Part shown: piece by piece, positions 43,457-51,122 of the stretch
Layout: each line of letters begins with the position of its first letter
Position numbering within the stretch: the first letter of the stretch is position 1
From: Alkalicaulis satelles
GTDB lineage: Bacteria > Pseudomonadota > Alphaproteobacteria > Caulobacterales > Maricaulaceae
Length of the DNA: 64,000 bases
Direction of reading: 5' to 3'
Assembly (NCBI RefSeq): GCF_008630495.1
Contig: NZ_VWOJ01000003.1
Span: 1-64,000 of the forward strand
Position numbers and translations under genes: made by a program
The notes under the pieces: generated by a model
The model's database searches: none
Told to the model about the DNA's origin: nothing
The model's input: only the letters and a program-made list of their open reading frames with translations

Positions 43457-44329
43457 CTAGCGATAGCCGCCCACGCCCCCGTCCAGCATCAAGGTGAAGC
43501 TGGAGGCTTCGGAGCTGGCGACGCGGCGCTCGCGGGTTTCGCGATAGCGCTCTTCCCAGCGCATATAGACCCACTTCACCCCCGGCCCGTGAAGACGCAG
43601 GAGCGAGCGCTCATGACAGTCGCGTTGCGTGCTCTGGCGGGCGCAGAACACCCGCCCGCCCGGCTCATGGCGCAGGGCCTCGCCCTTTTCGCACATAATG
43701 GTCTCGCCGCCCTCGAAACGGTCTACGCCGTCCTCGCGCCAGCCCATTGTGGCCTGCAAGGCCGTACCCGGAACGCAACGGAACAGTTCGCCGTCGAATT
43801 CGGGATCGGCGCGTTCGGACGGATCCGGGCGCGCGGCCGGATGCGGCGCGCCGCGGTCATCAATGCAGATGGCCCGGATCAGGCGCCATTCCTCGCGTAT
43901 ACGGGTGCGCTCTTCTTCATAACGTTCACTCATCCCCGCCAGCCGCAGTCCTGACAGCGCCGTGGCGGCGGGCGCCTGGCCTCCGCTCACATGCCCTCCG
44001 CCCGCATAGACGATGGTGGACGCGCCAGCCTGCCCGGATGCCATGGCCATTGCATTGGCCGAGGCGCTGGCCTGGACATTGACGTTCACATTCAGCGAGT
44101 TGTGCACGCCCACATGAATATTGGGTCCACGCACATGGATGCGCGGGCCGCCAATATGGATAGAGGGCGGTTGAATGGTGGGTCCGCCCGGATGGGTGCA
44201 GCAATGATGATGCGAGGGCGGCGGCGGCGAGGGCGGCGTCAGCGTCCAGCCGGGCGCAGCCGCACAGGCGGCCATGACGCCGGCGGCGACAACTGAGGCA
44301 AGGGCGGCGTGCCGGGATGAAACGCGCAT
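43457..44329 (-). CDS. Secreted Cys-rich protein with Pro/His/Asn-Val low-complexity region, unknown
   Basis: 290 residues from the ATG at 44329 (GGAG seven bases upstream); a longer frame to 44434 lacks a start signal. The export signal ends VMAACAAAP, so a lipoprotein anchored at Cys22 is possible. Residues 31-110 are low complexity: PPSPPPPSHHHCC, then short repeats of G-P/V-x-I-H-V (IHIGGPRIHVRGPNIHVGV), then alternating NVNVNVQASASANAMAMA. The C-terminal half has five cysteines (in CIDD, RCVPG, MCEKG, FCARQ, DCHER) and many Arg/Glu. No family recognised. It lies between the pilus operon and a divergent PAS_5 gene. Confidence 0.7.
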   Translation of the reverse strand: MRVSSRHAALASVVAAGVMAACAAAPGWTLTPPSPPPPSHHHCCTHPGGPTIQPPSIHIGGPRIHVRGPNIHVGVHNSLNVNVNVQASASANAMAMASGQAGASTIVYAGGGHVSGGQAPAATALSGLRLAGMSERYEEERTRIREEWRLIRAICIDDRGAPHPAARPDPSERADPEFDGELFRCVPGTALQATMGWREDGVDRFEGGETIMCEKGEALRHEPGGRVFCARQSTQRDCHERSLLRLHGPGVKWVYMRWEERYRETRERRVASSEASSFTLMLDGGVGGYR

Positions 44330-44361
44330 GGCGGTCTCCGAAGCTGTTCGAAGACCCCTCA

Positions 44362-44377
44362 TGCAAGCCGGGGGCCG
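44362..44377 (-). promoter_or_regulatory. Candidate sigma-54 promoter of the secreted Cys-rich protein
   Basis: On the minus strand CGGCCCCCGGCTTGCA has GG-N10-GC spacing and the TTGCA half of the consensus, but the -24 half is weaker. Its -12 lies about 34 bp before the ATG at 44329. Confidence 0.4.
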
Positions 44378-44428
44378 GTTTGGACCCGGGCGGTGATTTT
44401 CCCTGCATTCCGGATCTTCCACCTCAAC

Positions 44429-44444
44429 TGGCAAGGGGCTTGCA
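44429..44444 (+). promoter_or_regulatory. Candidate sigma-54 promoter of the PAS_5 gene
   Basis: TGGCAAGGGGCTTGCA differs from TGGCACG-N4-TTGCW at a single base and has exact GG-N10-GC spacing. The -12 GC is at 44442-44443, 88 bp before the GTG start of the PAS_5 gene. Confidence 0.6.
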
Positions 44445-44531
44445 GTCAGGGCCGGGCCGCAGCGCCGGACCGCCTCAGGGCGGGACCGTCAGGACGGCGG
44501 GGGGACTTGTAGAGCTGAAGGACGCCATATC

Positions 44532-45092
44532 GTGAGGCACCCGAATTCAAGAACGCTGCACGCCTATTGGGATGCGAGACGCCGCGGCGGCTCGGCCCCG
44601 GCGCGCGCTGACATCGCGCCGCAGGACCTGGGCGCCTTATTGTCCAATCTGTTCCTTTTGCGCCGCATGGACCAGGACCATCACGTCTTCCGGCTGGCCG
44701 GGACGGGATTGTGCCGCCTGCATCAGCGCGAGTTCCGCGACCAGAACTTTCTCAGCTTGTGGAGCGGTCATGACCGCACCTTGATCAGCGCCCTTCTTGA
44801 AGGCGCGCTCAGCGCCCCGGCGCCCGCCAGCGCGCTGGCCGATGCGGTGACGCTGGACGGGCGCGCCTGCGCGGTGGAGCTCAGCGTGCTGCCGCTGCGC
44901 GGACCGGAAGGCCAGATCGACCGGGTGCTGGGCCTTTATCAGCCGTTGGACGCCGCGCGCCTGGGCGGGCGTCCGGTGGTGCGTCACAGAGTGAGCCTGA
45001 TCAATCCGGCGCGCCTGCCTGACCCCAGCGTCTCGGTCTTCGCCGGCCGCTCGCGCACCTTGCGCCCGCAGCTGGCGGCCAATGACGGCTGA
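44532..45092 (+). CDS. PAS_5 domain protein
   Basis: 186 residues, starting at GTG with GAAGGA about nine bases upstream. LHAYWDARRRGGSAPARADIAPQDLGALLSNLFLL in outline, then FRLAGTGLCRLHQREFRDQNFLSLW, is the PAS_5 pattern, a stand-alone PAS domain common in Caulobacterales and Rhodospirillales. No output domain is attached, so it probably acts through a partner. Ligand unknown. It has a strong GG-N10-GC promoter candidate and is followed by a PilZ gene 59 bp downstream. Confidence 0.85.
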   Translation: MRHPNSRTLHAYWDARRRGGSAPARADIAPQDLGALLSNLFLLRRMDQDHHVFRLAGTGLCRLHQREFRDQNFLSLWSGHDRTLISALLEGALSAPAPASALADAVTLDGRACAVELSVLPLRGPEGQIDRVLGLYQPLDAARLGGRPVVRHRVSLINPARLPDPSVSVFAGRSRTLRPQLAANDG

Positions 45093-45151
45093 TATAGCGA
45101 AATCTTAAGCCTCACGCGCGATCATGCCCGCCGGTTTATTGCGGACGGATC

Positions 45152-45793
45152 ATGGCGCAGATCACCGATATCTCCGGCCGGCTCGACCGGCGCAAGATCA
45201 AGATCGCGGCGCGCGGCGCGGAAGAACGCCGCCGGCACCGGCGCGTGCGCCTGTCCATTCCCGGCCGTGCGCTCAGCACCAGCCAGGGCGAATTCGCTTG
45301 CCGCCTGGTCGATGTCTCTCCCGGCGGCGTGCGTGTCGCCGCCCCGGCCGAGCTCAAGCGCGGCGAACGCGTGGTGATGCTGTTTGACGGCCTGGGCCGC
45401 ATGGAGGGCGAGGTGGTGCGCGCAGGCAAGGGCGGCTTTGCGGCGCGCCTGGCCACCACGCAGCGCAAGCGCGACCGGCTGGCTGACGCCATCACGTGGC
45501 GTTTCAATATGGAGCGCATGGGCCTGAAAGAAGACCGCACTGCGCCGCGCAAGCCCGGACGTGGACGCGCCACACTGTCCTTGCGCGATGGCGTGATCAT
45601 CCAGGCTGACGTGACTGATGTGTCTGTCACCGGCGCGGCCTTCGCCTGTCTTGAGCGGCCGCGCATTGGTGAGCCGGTCCGGGTGGGCGGCATGACCGGG
45701 CGCGTAGCGCGCTGGCTGGACACGGGTTTCGCCGTCCAGTTCGACCCGCCTGACACACCCCGGCAAGGCCAGACGGCGTCCGCGCCGGACTGA
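45152..45793 (+). CDS. Tandem PilZ domain protein
   Basis: 213 residues. The first PilZ domain (about 25-115) has the c-di-GMP motif RRHRR (25-29, fitting RxxxR) and DVSPGGV (50-56, fitting D/NxSxxG). A second PilZ-like domain (about 130-205) has DVSVTGAAF but only a degenerate basic motif (RGRATL). Cytoplasmic c-di-GMP binding is likely for domain one. Being 59 bp after the PAS_5 gene, it may be co-transcribed. By proximity it may affect pilus or flagellum function, but this is inference. Confidence 0.87.
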   Translation: MAQITDISGRLDRRKIKIAARGAEERRRHRRVRLSIPGRALSTSQGEFACRLVDVSPGGVRVAAPAELKRGERVVMLFDGLGRMEGEVVRAGKGGFAARLATTQRKRDRLADAITWRFNMERMGLKEDRTAPRKPGRGRATLSLRDGVIIQADVTDVSVTGAAFACLERPRIGEPVRVGGMTGRVARWLDTGFAVQFDPPDTPRQGQTASAPD

Positions 45794-45849
45794 CATTGGC
45801 GCGTCTGCCCGCATGCGCACGTCACATTATATCGCCAAATAACAGCCAG

Positions 45850-45865
45850 CGGCCCGATTCTTGCC
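45850..45865 (+). promoter_or_regulatory. Candidate sigma-54 promoter of the GYF_2 gene
   Basis: CGGCCCGATTCTTGCC has exact GG-N10-GC spacing and matches GGC-C-CG-N4-TTGC, with mismatches at the first, fifth and last positions. The -12 is at 45863-45864, 57 bp before the proposed ATG. Confidence 0.45.
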
Positions 45866-45921
45866 TCGAATGAAGCAGAAGCTGGCCTGCAGAGGGAATT
45901 ATGGGCCGGGAGAAAACAGCA

Positions 45922-46446
45922 ATGCCGCGCGACGACGGAATCGCCATGTCCTGGTTTGTCAAAGTCGAAGGCCGTGTCTACGGCCCCTATACCGGCGCCC
46001 AGATGCGCGCCTTCATCGGCGAGGGGCGGGTGGCCGCCCACTCGACGGTGTCGGACCGGCGCGAGGACGGGTTCCGCTCCGCCCAGGATATCGCCCAGCT
46101 GAAAACCTGGCTGGACGAGGCGCGCCGCAGCCCGGGCGAGAAGCGCCCGGCGCCGTCTGATGCGCGCACCGCCAACTTTGTCATCGTCGCCGAACTCAGC
46201 CCGGCCAGCACCCCGGGCTTTGAAGCCGCCCTTGCCGATTTCGGCGACGCCGAACCGATCACGCCGGGCGTTTGGCTGTTGCGCGGGGCGGCGAGCGCGG
46301 CCCATCTGCGCAATGAGCTGAGCCATTTGCTGGCGCGTGAAGACCGGCTTCTGGTGGTGGACGCCTCGCGCGATCGCACCGCCTGGTTCAATCTGGGCCG
46401 CGAAGCGGATGAACGCATCCGCAGCCTGTGGGGCCGGCGCGTCTGA
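45922..46446 (+). CDS. GYF_2 domain protein with Cas2/SinR-like C-terminal fold
   Basis: 174 residues from the ATG at 45922 (GGGAGA about eight bases upstream); ATGs at 45901 and 45946 are alternatives. Residues about 11-60 (WFVKVEGRVYGPYTGAQMRAFIGEGRV in outline) form a GYF_2/DUF4339 domain, a protein-interaction module. After a linker, about 85-165 read FVIVAEL, an alpha helix, VWLLRGAASAAHLRNELSHLL, then EDRLLVVDAS and TAWFNL. That order resembles small ferredoxin-like proteins of the Cas2/VapD/SinR type. No nuclease-type acidic residue can be assigned with confidence. Function unknown. Confidence 0.7.
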   Translation: MPRDDGIAMSWFVKVEGRVYGPYTGAQMRAFIGEGRVAAHSTVSDRREDGFRSAQDIAQLKTWLDEARRSPGEKRPAPSDARTANFVIVAELSPASTPGFEAALADFGDAEPITPGVWLLRGAASAAHLRNELSHLLAREDRLLVVDASRDRTAWFNLGREADERIRSLWGRRV

Positions 46447-46472
46447 CGCCATGCATCCGTAAACGAAAAGCG

Positions 46473-49400
46473 TCAGCCTGAGGCTGGCTCAGACGGGCTC
46501 ATGGCCCGGCGCAGACCATAGATCCCGGCCACCAGAAGCGCGCCGGCCAGGCCCGCCCATGGTCCTGCAGCCATCAACCCGATCAGAAACACGCCAAACG
46601 CACCCATCCCCCACTGGGCCAGCGCATTGTCGCGCACATCCTCGATCACCATCACAAACGCCGGCAGCAGCATGAGGATGGCCACCGAGGCGAACATCAG
46701 CCCCACGCCAAGGCTTACCACCATGGGCACCAGGAACTGGGCCTGGGGGCTCTGCTCGCTCATGATCGGCAACAGGCCGAGCGCGGTGGTCAGCGTGGTG
46801 ATCACCACCGGACGGAAGCGGCGCGCGCAGGCCTCGGCGATGGCCTCGCGCGGCTCCACACCGGACTCCACCGTCTTGTTGTAGCGGTCGATCAGCACGA
46901 TGGAGGCGTTCACCACCACGCCCGACAGGGCCACCATCCCGAAAATGGACGGGAAGGAGAGGTCAAAGCCCAGCATAAGATGCCCCAGTATCGCCCCGGC
47001 GACGCCAAACGGGATGGCGATCAGGATGATCAGCGGCTGGATATAGCTGCGCAGCTGGGTGGCCAGCAGCGCATACATGATGATCACCGCAAACAAGAGC
47101 CCGATCAGAAGGCTGGCGAAGTCCTGGGCCTGTTCGCGCCCGGCGCCGGCCAGCTCCCAGGTCAGGCCCGGATAGCGCTCGATCAGTTCGGGCAGGAAAT
47201 CCTCCACCTGCTCGCGCGCCGATCCCGGCGTGATCACATCCGTATCCACATTGGCGGTGACCTCGATGATGCGCCGCCCGTCAATACGCTCGATGCGGGT
47301 ATAGCTGCGGGTCTCCGTCACCGCCGCCGCCGCGCTGAGCGGCAGGCCCCGGCCCTCACGCGTGCGCAGGCGTAGGGCGTCCAGATCGGTCAGATCGCGC
47401 CGCTCGGCCTCGGGATAGCGCACGAACACGCGCACCTCGTCCCGGCCGCGCTGGATGCGCTGCACTTCCTCGCCGAAAAAGGCCTGGCGCACTTGCCGGG
47501 CGATGTCCGCCGGGGTCAGGCCCGCCGCCTCGCCCGCCGGGGTCAGGGCGAAATTGAGCTGGCGCTTGCCCAGATCAAAGCCGTTATTGATGTCGCGCGC
47601 GCCCTCGATATCGCCGATGAAGGCGGCCAGATCGAGCACGGCGCGTTCCAGCGTCTCATCATCAGGGTGGGTCATTTCATAGGCTATGTCCGGATCCTGC
47701 GGCCCGGCGGTGGAGATGATGGTCAGCCGCTCCACACCCGGAAGCGGGCCGAAACGCTCGCGCCAGAGCGATTCAATGCGGCTGGAGCGGATCGACCGGC
47801 GCGCCGCCGGCTCCAAGACCAGCTCCACCTGGGCCAGATTGCCCGCCACCGTGGTGCTCACCGACGAGCCCGGCCCGCCGAACTGGCTGGTCCGCCCGCC
47901 AATGGTGGCGGTGATGGTGCGGATGACCGGCTCGCCGCGGGCCGCATATTCGGCCTGGATCTCCTCGGCGGCCCGGATCATCGCCTCGGCCGCCGCGCGC
48001 GTATCCCCGAACGGCGCGCCCTCGGGCAGGCGCAGATCGGCGCTGATCAGTTCAGCCTCGATGGCCGGGAAAAACACAAAGCGCACCAATCCCGTCGCCG
48101 GGATCGCCATAATGGCGATCAGGATCACGATCCCGCCCGCGCTGACCAGCAAGCGGGCGCGCGCCGCGAACAGCGCCCAGCGCCGCACCGCGCCGTCGGA
48201 AAATCCCTGCACGGCGCCTTGCACCGCGCCCTGAAGACGCGCCAGAGGCCCGCGCGACCAGTCCGATCCCGACGACAGCTGGGAGGGCAGGATCAGGAAG
48301 GCCGCCACCAGCGACACCGCCAGGATGGACACCACAACGATTGGAATGGGCCGGGTGATCTCGCCGAACGTGCCGCCGGTGAAGATCAGCGGGCCGAAGG
48401 CGGCGATGGTGGTCAGCACTCCCACCAGCACCGGCGCAGCGACGCCGGTCACCCCGGCGATGGCCGCATCGCGCCCCGTTCGCCCCTTGGCGCGTTCGCG
48501 GTCGGTGTTCTCACCCACCACAATGGCCGCATCCACCACAATGCCGAGCACGATGATCAGGCCGAACGTGGTGATGAAATTCATGCTCACGCCCGCCGCC
48601 CCGAACACAGCGAACCCGCCCAGGAAGGAAATCGGAACGCTCAGCGCCACCCAGAAGGCCAGGCGCAGATCGAGCATCAGCACCAGGAACACGAACACCA
48701 GGGTGAAACCCAGAATGGCGTTGCGGGTGATCAGCGCGATGCGGTCAGCAAAGATGACGCTCTGATCAATCACCAGCGATACATCCACACCCGCAGGCAG
48801 GATGGCCTCCTCCTGCCAGGCGTCCACCTGGCGGCGCACGGTCAGAAGGTCCTCGCCCGGCCGGTTGAGCACGTCGAGAAACACCGCCGGCCGGCCCTGA
48901 TAGAGCGAGATCAGCGGGTCTTCGCGGAAACCGTCCGTGATGGACGCTACATCGCTCAGACGCACCCGCGCGCCAGACGGGTCTGAGCGCACGATGATGC
49001 TTTCAAACGCCTCGCCGGTGATCCGGCGCGCATCGGTGCGCAGGAGAATATCGCCGCCCGCCGTGCGGATCTCTCCGCCTGACAGATCCACGGACCCGGC
49101 CCTGACCGCATCGGCGACTTCAGAAAAGCTCAGATCAAAACGGCGCAGGGCCTGCTCGCTGACCGAGATCGCGATCTCGTATTCGCGAACGCCCCGCAAT
49201 AGCGCGGTGGAAATGCCCTCCAGCGCCAGCAATTCGTTCTCCGCCTGCTCGCCTGCGCGGCGCAGCTCGGCCTCGCTGACCGGGCCTGTCAAAGCCAGGG
49301 TGAGCACGGTGGTGGTGGGCAGGGGCACGCGAATCTGGGGCTGTTCGGCGTTCTGGGGCGGGAAGTTGGAAATGCCGTTGACGGCGGTCTCCACATCGGT

Positions 49401-49766
49401 GCGCACCACCTGGGCGTCGGCGAAATCACGCAGGATCACCGTGACCGTGCCGCGCCCCTCCGAGGCCACCGAACGCACCCGGTCCACCCCGTCCAGCCCG
49501 CGCACCGCTTCCTCCACCCGCCGGGTGACGCTTTCCTCCACCTCGCCGGGCGTGGCGCCAGGATAAATCACGGCGATCTGGACCGAGCGCGGCGACAGGC
49601 TGGGAAACACTTCGGTGGGCAAGGTGGCCGCGCTCAGCGCGCCGCCCACCAGGAACAGCACCATCAAAAGATTGGCCGCCACAGGATTGCGCACGAACCA
49701 GGCGGTGAGCGCCTTGCCAGGCCAATCCTCGGTCAGGGAGCGCGGAGTGGCGGGCGAATCACTCAT
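46473..49766 (-). CDS. RND efflux transporter permease (HAE-type)
   Basis: 1097 residues, full-length AcrB-family pump with twelve transmembrane helices and two large periplasmic loops. The N-terminus (FVRNPVAANLLMVLFLVGG) and TM4 region are typical. In TM4 the proton-relay pair reads D412-A413 (VVDAAIVVGEN) instead of Asp-Asp, and in TM10 the Lys of the GLSAKNA motif is replaced (GVVVNASIVLIDRYN). An extra hydrophobic tail after residue 1040 adds two segments. It is translationally coupled to the adaptor gene by a 4-bp overlap and would export drugs, lipids or metabolites. Confidence 0.93.
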   Translation of the reverse strand: MSDSPATPRSLTEDWPGKALTAWFVRNPVAANLLMVLFLVGGALSAATLPTEVFPSLSPRSVQIAVIYPGATPGEVEESVTRRVEEAVRGLDGVDRVRSVASEGRGTVTVILRDFADAQVVRTDVETAVNGISNFPPQNAEQPQIRVPLPTTTVLTLALTGPVSEAELRRAGEQAENELLALEGISTALLRGVREYEIAISVSEQALRRFDLSFSEVADAVRAGSVDLSGGEIRTAGGDILLRTDARRITGEAFESIIVRSDPSGARVRLSDVASITDGFREDPLISLYQGRPAVFLDVLNRPGEDLLTVRRQVDAWQEEAILPAGVDVSLVIDQSVIFADRIALITRNAILGFTLVFVFLVLMLDLRLAFWVALSVPISFLGGFAVFGAAGVSMNFITTFGLIIVLGIVVDAAIVVGENTDRERAKGRTGRDAAIAGVTGVAAPVLVGVLTTIAAFGPLIFTGGTFGEITRPIPIVVVSILAVSLVAAFLILPSQLSSGSDWSRGPLARLQGAVQGAVQGFSDGAVRRWALFAARARLLVSAGGIVILIAIMAIPATGLVRFVFFPAIEAELISADLRLPEGAPFGDTRAAAEAMIRAAEEIQAEYAARGEPVIRTITATIGGRTSQFGGPGSSVSTTVAGNLAQVELVLEPAARRSIRSSRIESLWRERFGPLPGVERLTIISTAGPQDPDIAYEMTHPDDETLERAVLDLAAFIGDIEGARDINNGFDLGKRQLNFALTPAGEAAGLTPADIARQVRQAFFGEEVQRIQRGRDEVRVFVRYPEAERRDLTDLDALRLRTREGRGLPLSAAAAVTETRSYTRIERIDGRRIIEVTANVDTDVITPGSAREQVEDFLPELIERYPGLTWELAGAGREQAQDFASLLIGLLFAVIIMYALLATQLRSYIQPLIILIAIPFGVAGAILGHLMLGFDLSFPSIFGMVALSGVVVNASIVLIDRYNKTVESGVEPREAIAEACARRFRPVVITTLTTALGLLPIMSEQSPQAQFLVPMVVSLGVGLMFASVAILMLLPAFVMVIEDVRDNALAQWGMGAFGVFLIGLMAAGPWAGLAGALLVAGIYGLRRAMSPSEPASG

Positions 49767-50920
49767 GGCCGCCCGCCATTCTCCGACAGGATGTCAGCGC
49801 GCCGTCCCACCATGATGTCGGGAACTGGCGAAACGATCACCCCCTCGCCCGGATCAAACGGTTCGGCCAGCACGCCGCCGCGTTCACGGCCCCGGACTGT
49901 GATGCTGGCGCGTTCGATCACGCCATCGCGCACCCTGTAGATGGTGTCCAGCCCGGTCACCGCCGAGGCGGGCAGGCGCATGACATCCTCCAGCGCCGGG
50001 CCTTCCACCACGATGTTAGCGAACAGGCCCGGGCGCAAATCCTGGGGCGCCTCATCAAGCGTTATGAACAGGTCGATGAAGCGCGTGCGCGGATCGAGCC
50101 GGGCTCCGGCGCGCGCCACCTGTCCGGACAGATCATCTTCAGCGCCTTCAATGCGGATGCGCGCTGCGCGGCCCACAGCCCCGTCCAGGCGGACGATCTC
50201 GGAGGCGGCGGCAGGCGCCACCAGCTCCACGCGGTCCAGCGCAAAAACCTGGCCGTAGGACTGGCCCGAAGACACCAGAAGTCCCGCCTCAATGCGGCTT
50301 TCCGTGACCGCGCCGTCAAAGGCGTATCGCACCCGCGTGCGCTCCAGATTGAGACGGGCCTGGGCCAACTCCGCCTCGCCGGCCAGAAGCCGGGCGCGGG
50401 CGGCCTCCAGCTGGGGCTCGCGCGCGGCCAGCGGCGTGATCTCCCGGTCAGGAAAAGTGCGCTCCCACTCGCGCCGGGCGATGTCAGCCTCGGCTTCAAG
50501 CTGATTGAGCGCGCTGCGCGCTTCAGCCACGGCGGCGCGCGCGCGGGTCTCGGCGATCTCGAAATCGCGCCGGTCGATCTCGAACAAAACTTCATCGGCG
50601 CTGAAGGATCCGCCTGCGCGCACAGCCGGGGAAACGGACGTCACCTGCCCGCCCACCTGGGGCGCCAGATCGATGAAAGCGCTAGCGGTCACCGTGCCGG
50701 TCAGGCTCACATTGACCGTGTGGCTGGCGCGTTCGGGCGTGATCACGCGCACCGGCACGGCCGTGCGCGCCTCGGTCGCGGGCGCGCCTGTATCGCCCGA
50801 GTCCATGAGAACAAAGGTTGTAATAAGCGCCGCCAGCACTAACGCGCCGACAGCGCCGATCTGCAGCCAGCCGATCAGGCTTTGGCCGCTTCCGCTTTGA
50901 GGCGCCTGGCCTGCGGACAT
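49763..50920 (-). CDS. RND efflux periplasmic adaptor (HlyD/MFP family)
   Basis: 385 residues. An N-terminal membrane anchor (about 20-43) is followed by a lipoyl/barrel-sandwich hybrid domain interrupted by a coiled-coil hairpin (about 120-200; RAAVAEARSALNQLEAEADIAR and ARARLLAGEAELAQARLNLERTRV in outline), then beta-barrel and membrane-proximal domains. It bridges the inner-membrane pump and an outer-membrane channel; no TolC-type gene is adjacent. First gene of the adaptor-pump operon, divergent from tamA. Confidence 0.93.
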   Translation of the reverse strand: MSAGQAPQSGSGQSLIGWLQIGAVGALVLAALITTFVLMDSGDTGAPATEARTAVPVRVITPERASHTVNVSLTGTVTASAFIDLAPQVGGQVTSVSPAVRAGGSFSADEVLFEIDRRDFEIAETRARAAVAEARSALNQLEAEADIARREWERTFPDREITPLAAREPQLEAARARLLAGEAELAQARLNLERTRVRYAFDGAVTESRIEAGLLVSSGQSYGQVFALDRVELVAPAAASEIVRLDGAVGRAARIRIEGAEDDLSGQVARAGARLDPRTRFIDLFITLDEAPQDLRPGLFANIVVEGPALEDVMRLPASAVTGLDTIYRVRDGVIERASITVRGRERGGVLAEPFDPGEGVIVSPVPDIMVGRRADILSENGGRP

Positions 50921-51122
50921 GATATGCGTCCCCTCATGAGTGCGGGCCGCTGCGGCGCCGCGCGATGCGTCCCAGCAATGTAAGGTGCGGCGTTCAGCTG
51001 GCCAGCGAATTTATGCGCTCCATCCCGGATTTTGCAGGTGCTGCCCCCGGCGGGTGTCGCACTAGCGCGCCCGCGTGATAAATCTATCCGCTGAGGGGAG
51101 CGCATAGCCCGGTGACCAGCCA

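Noticed and set aside
46468-46490. Possible terminator between the GYF_2 and RND genes
   Set aside because: The CAGCC-TGA-GGCTG hairpin has five pairs and no T-run, and it overlaps the end of the RND gene.
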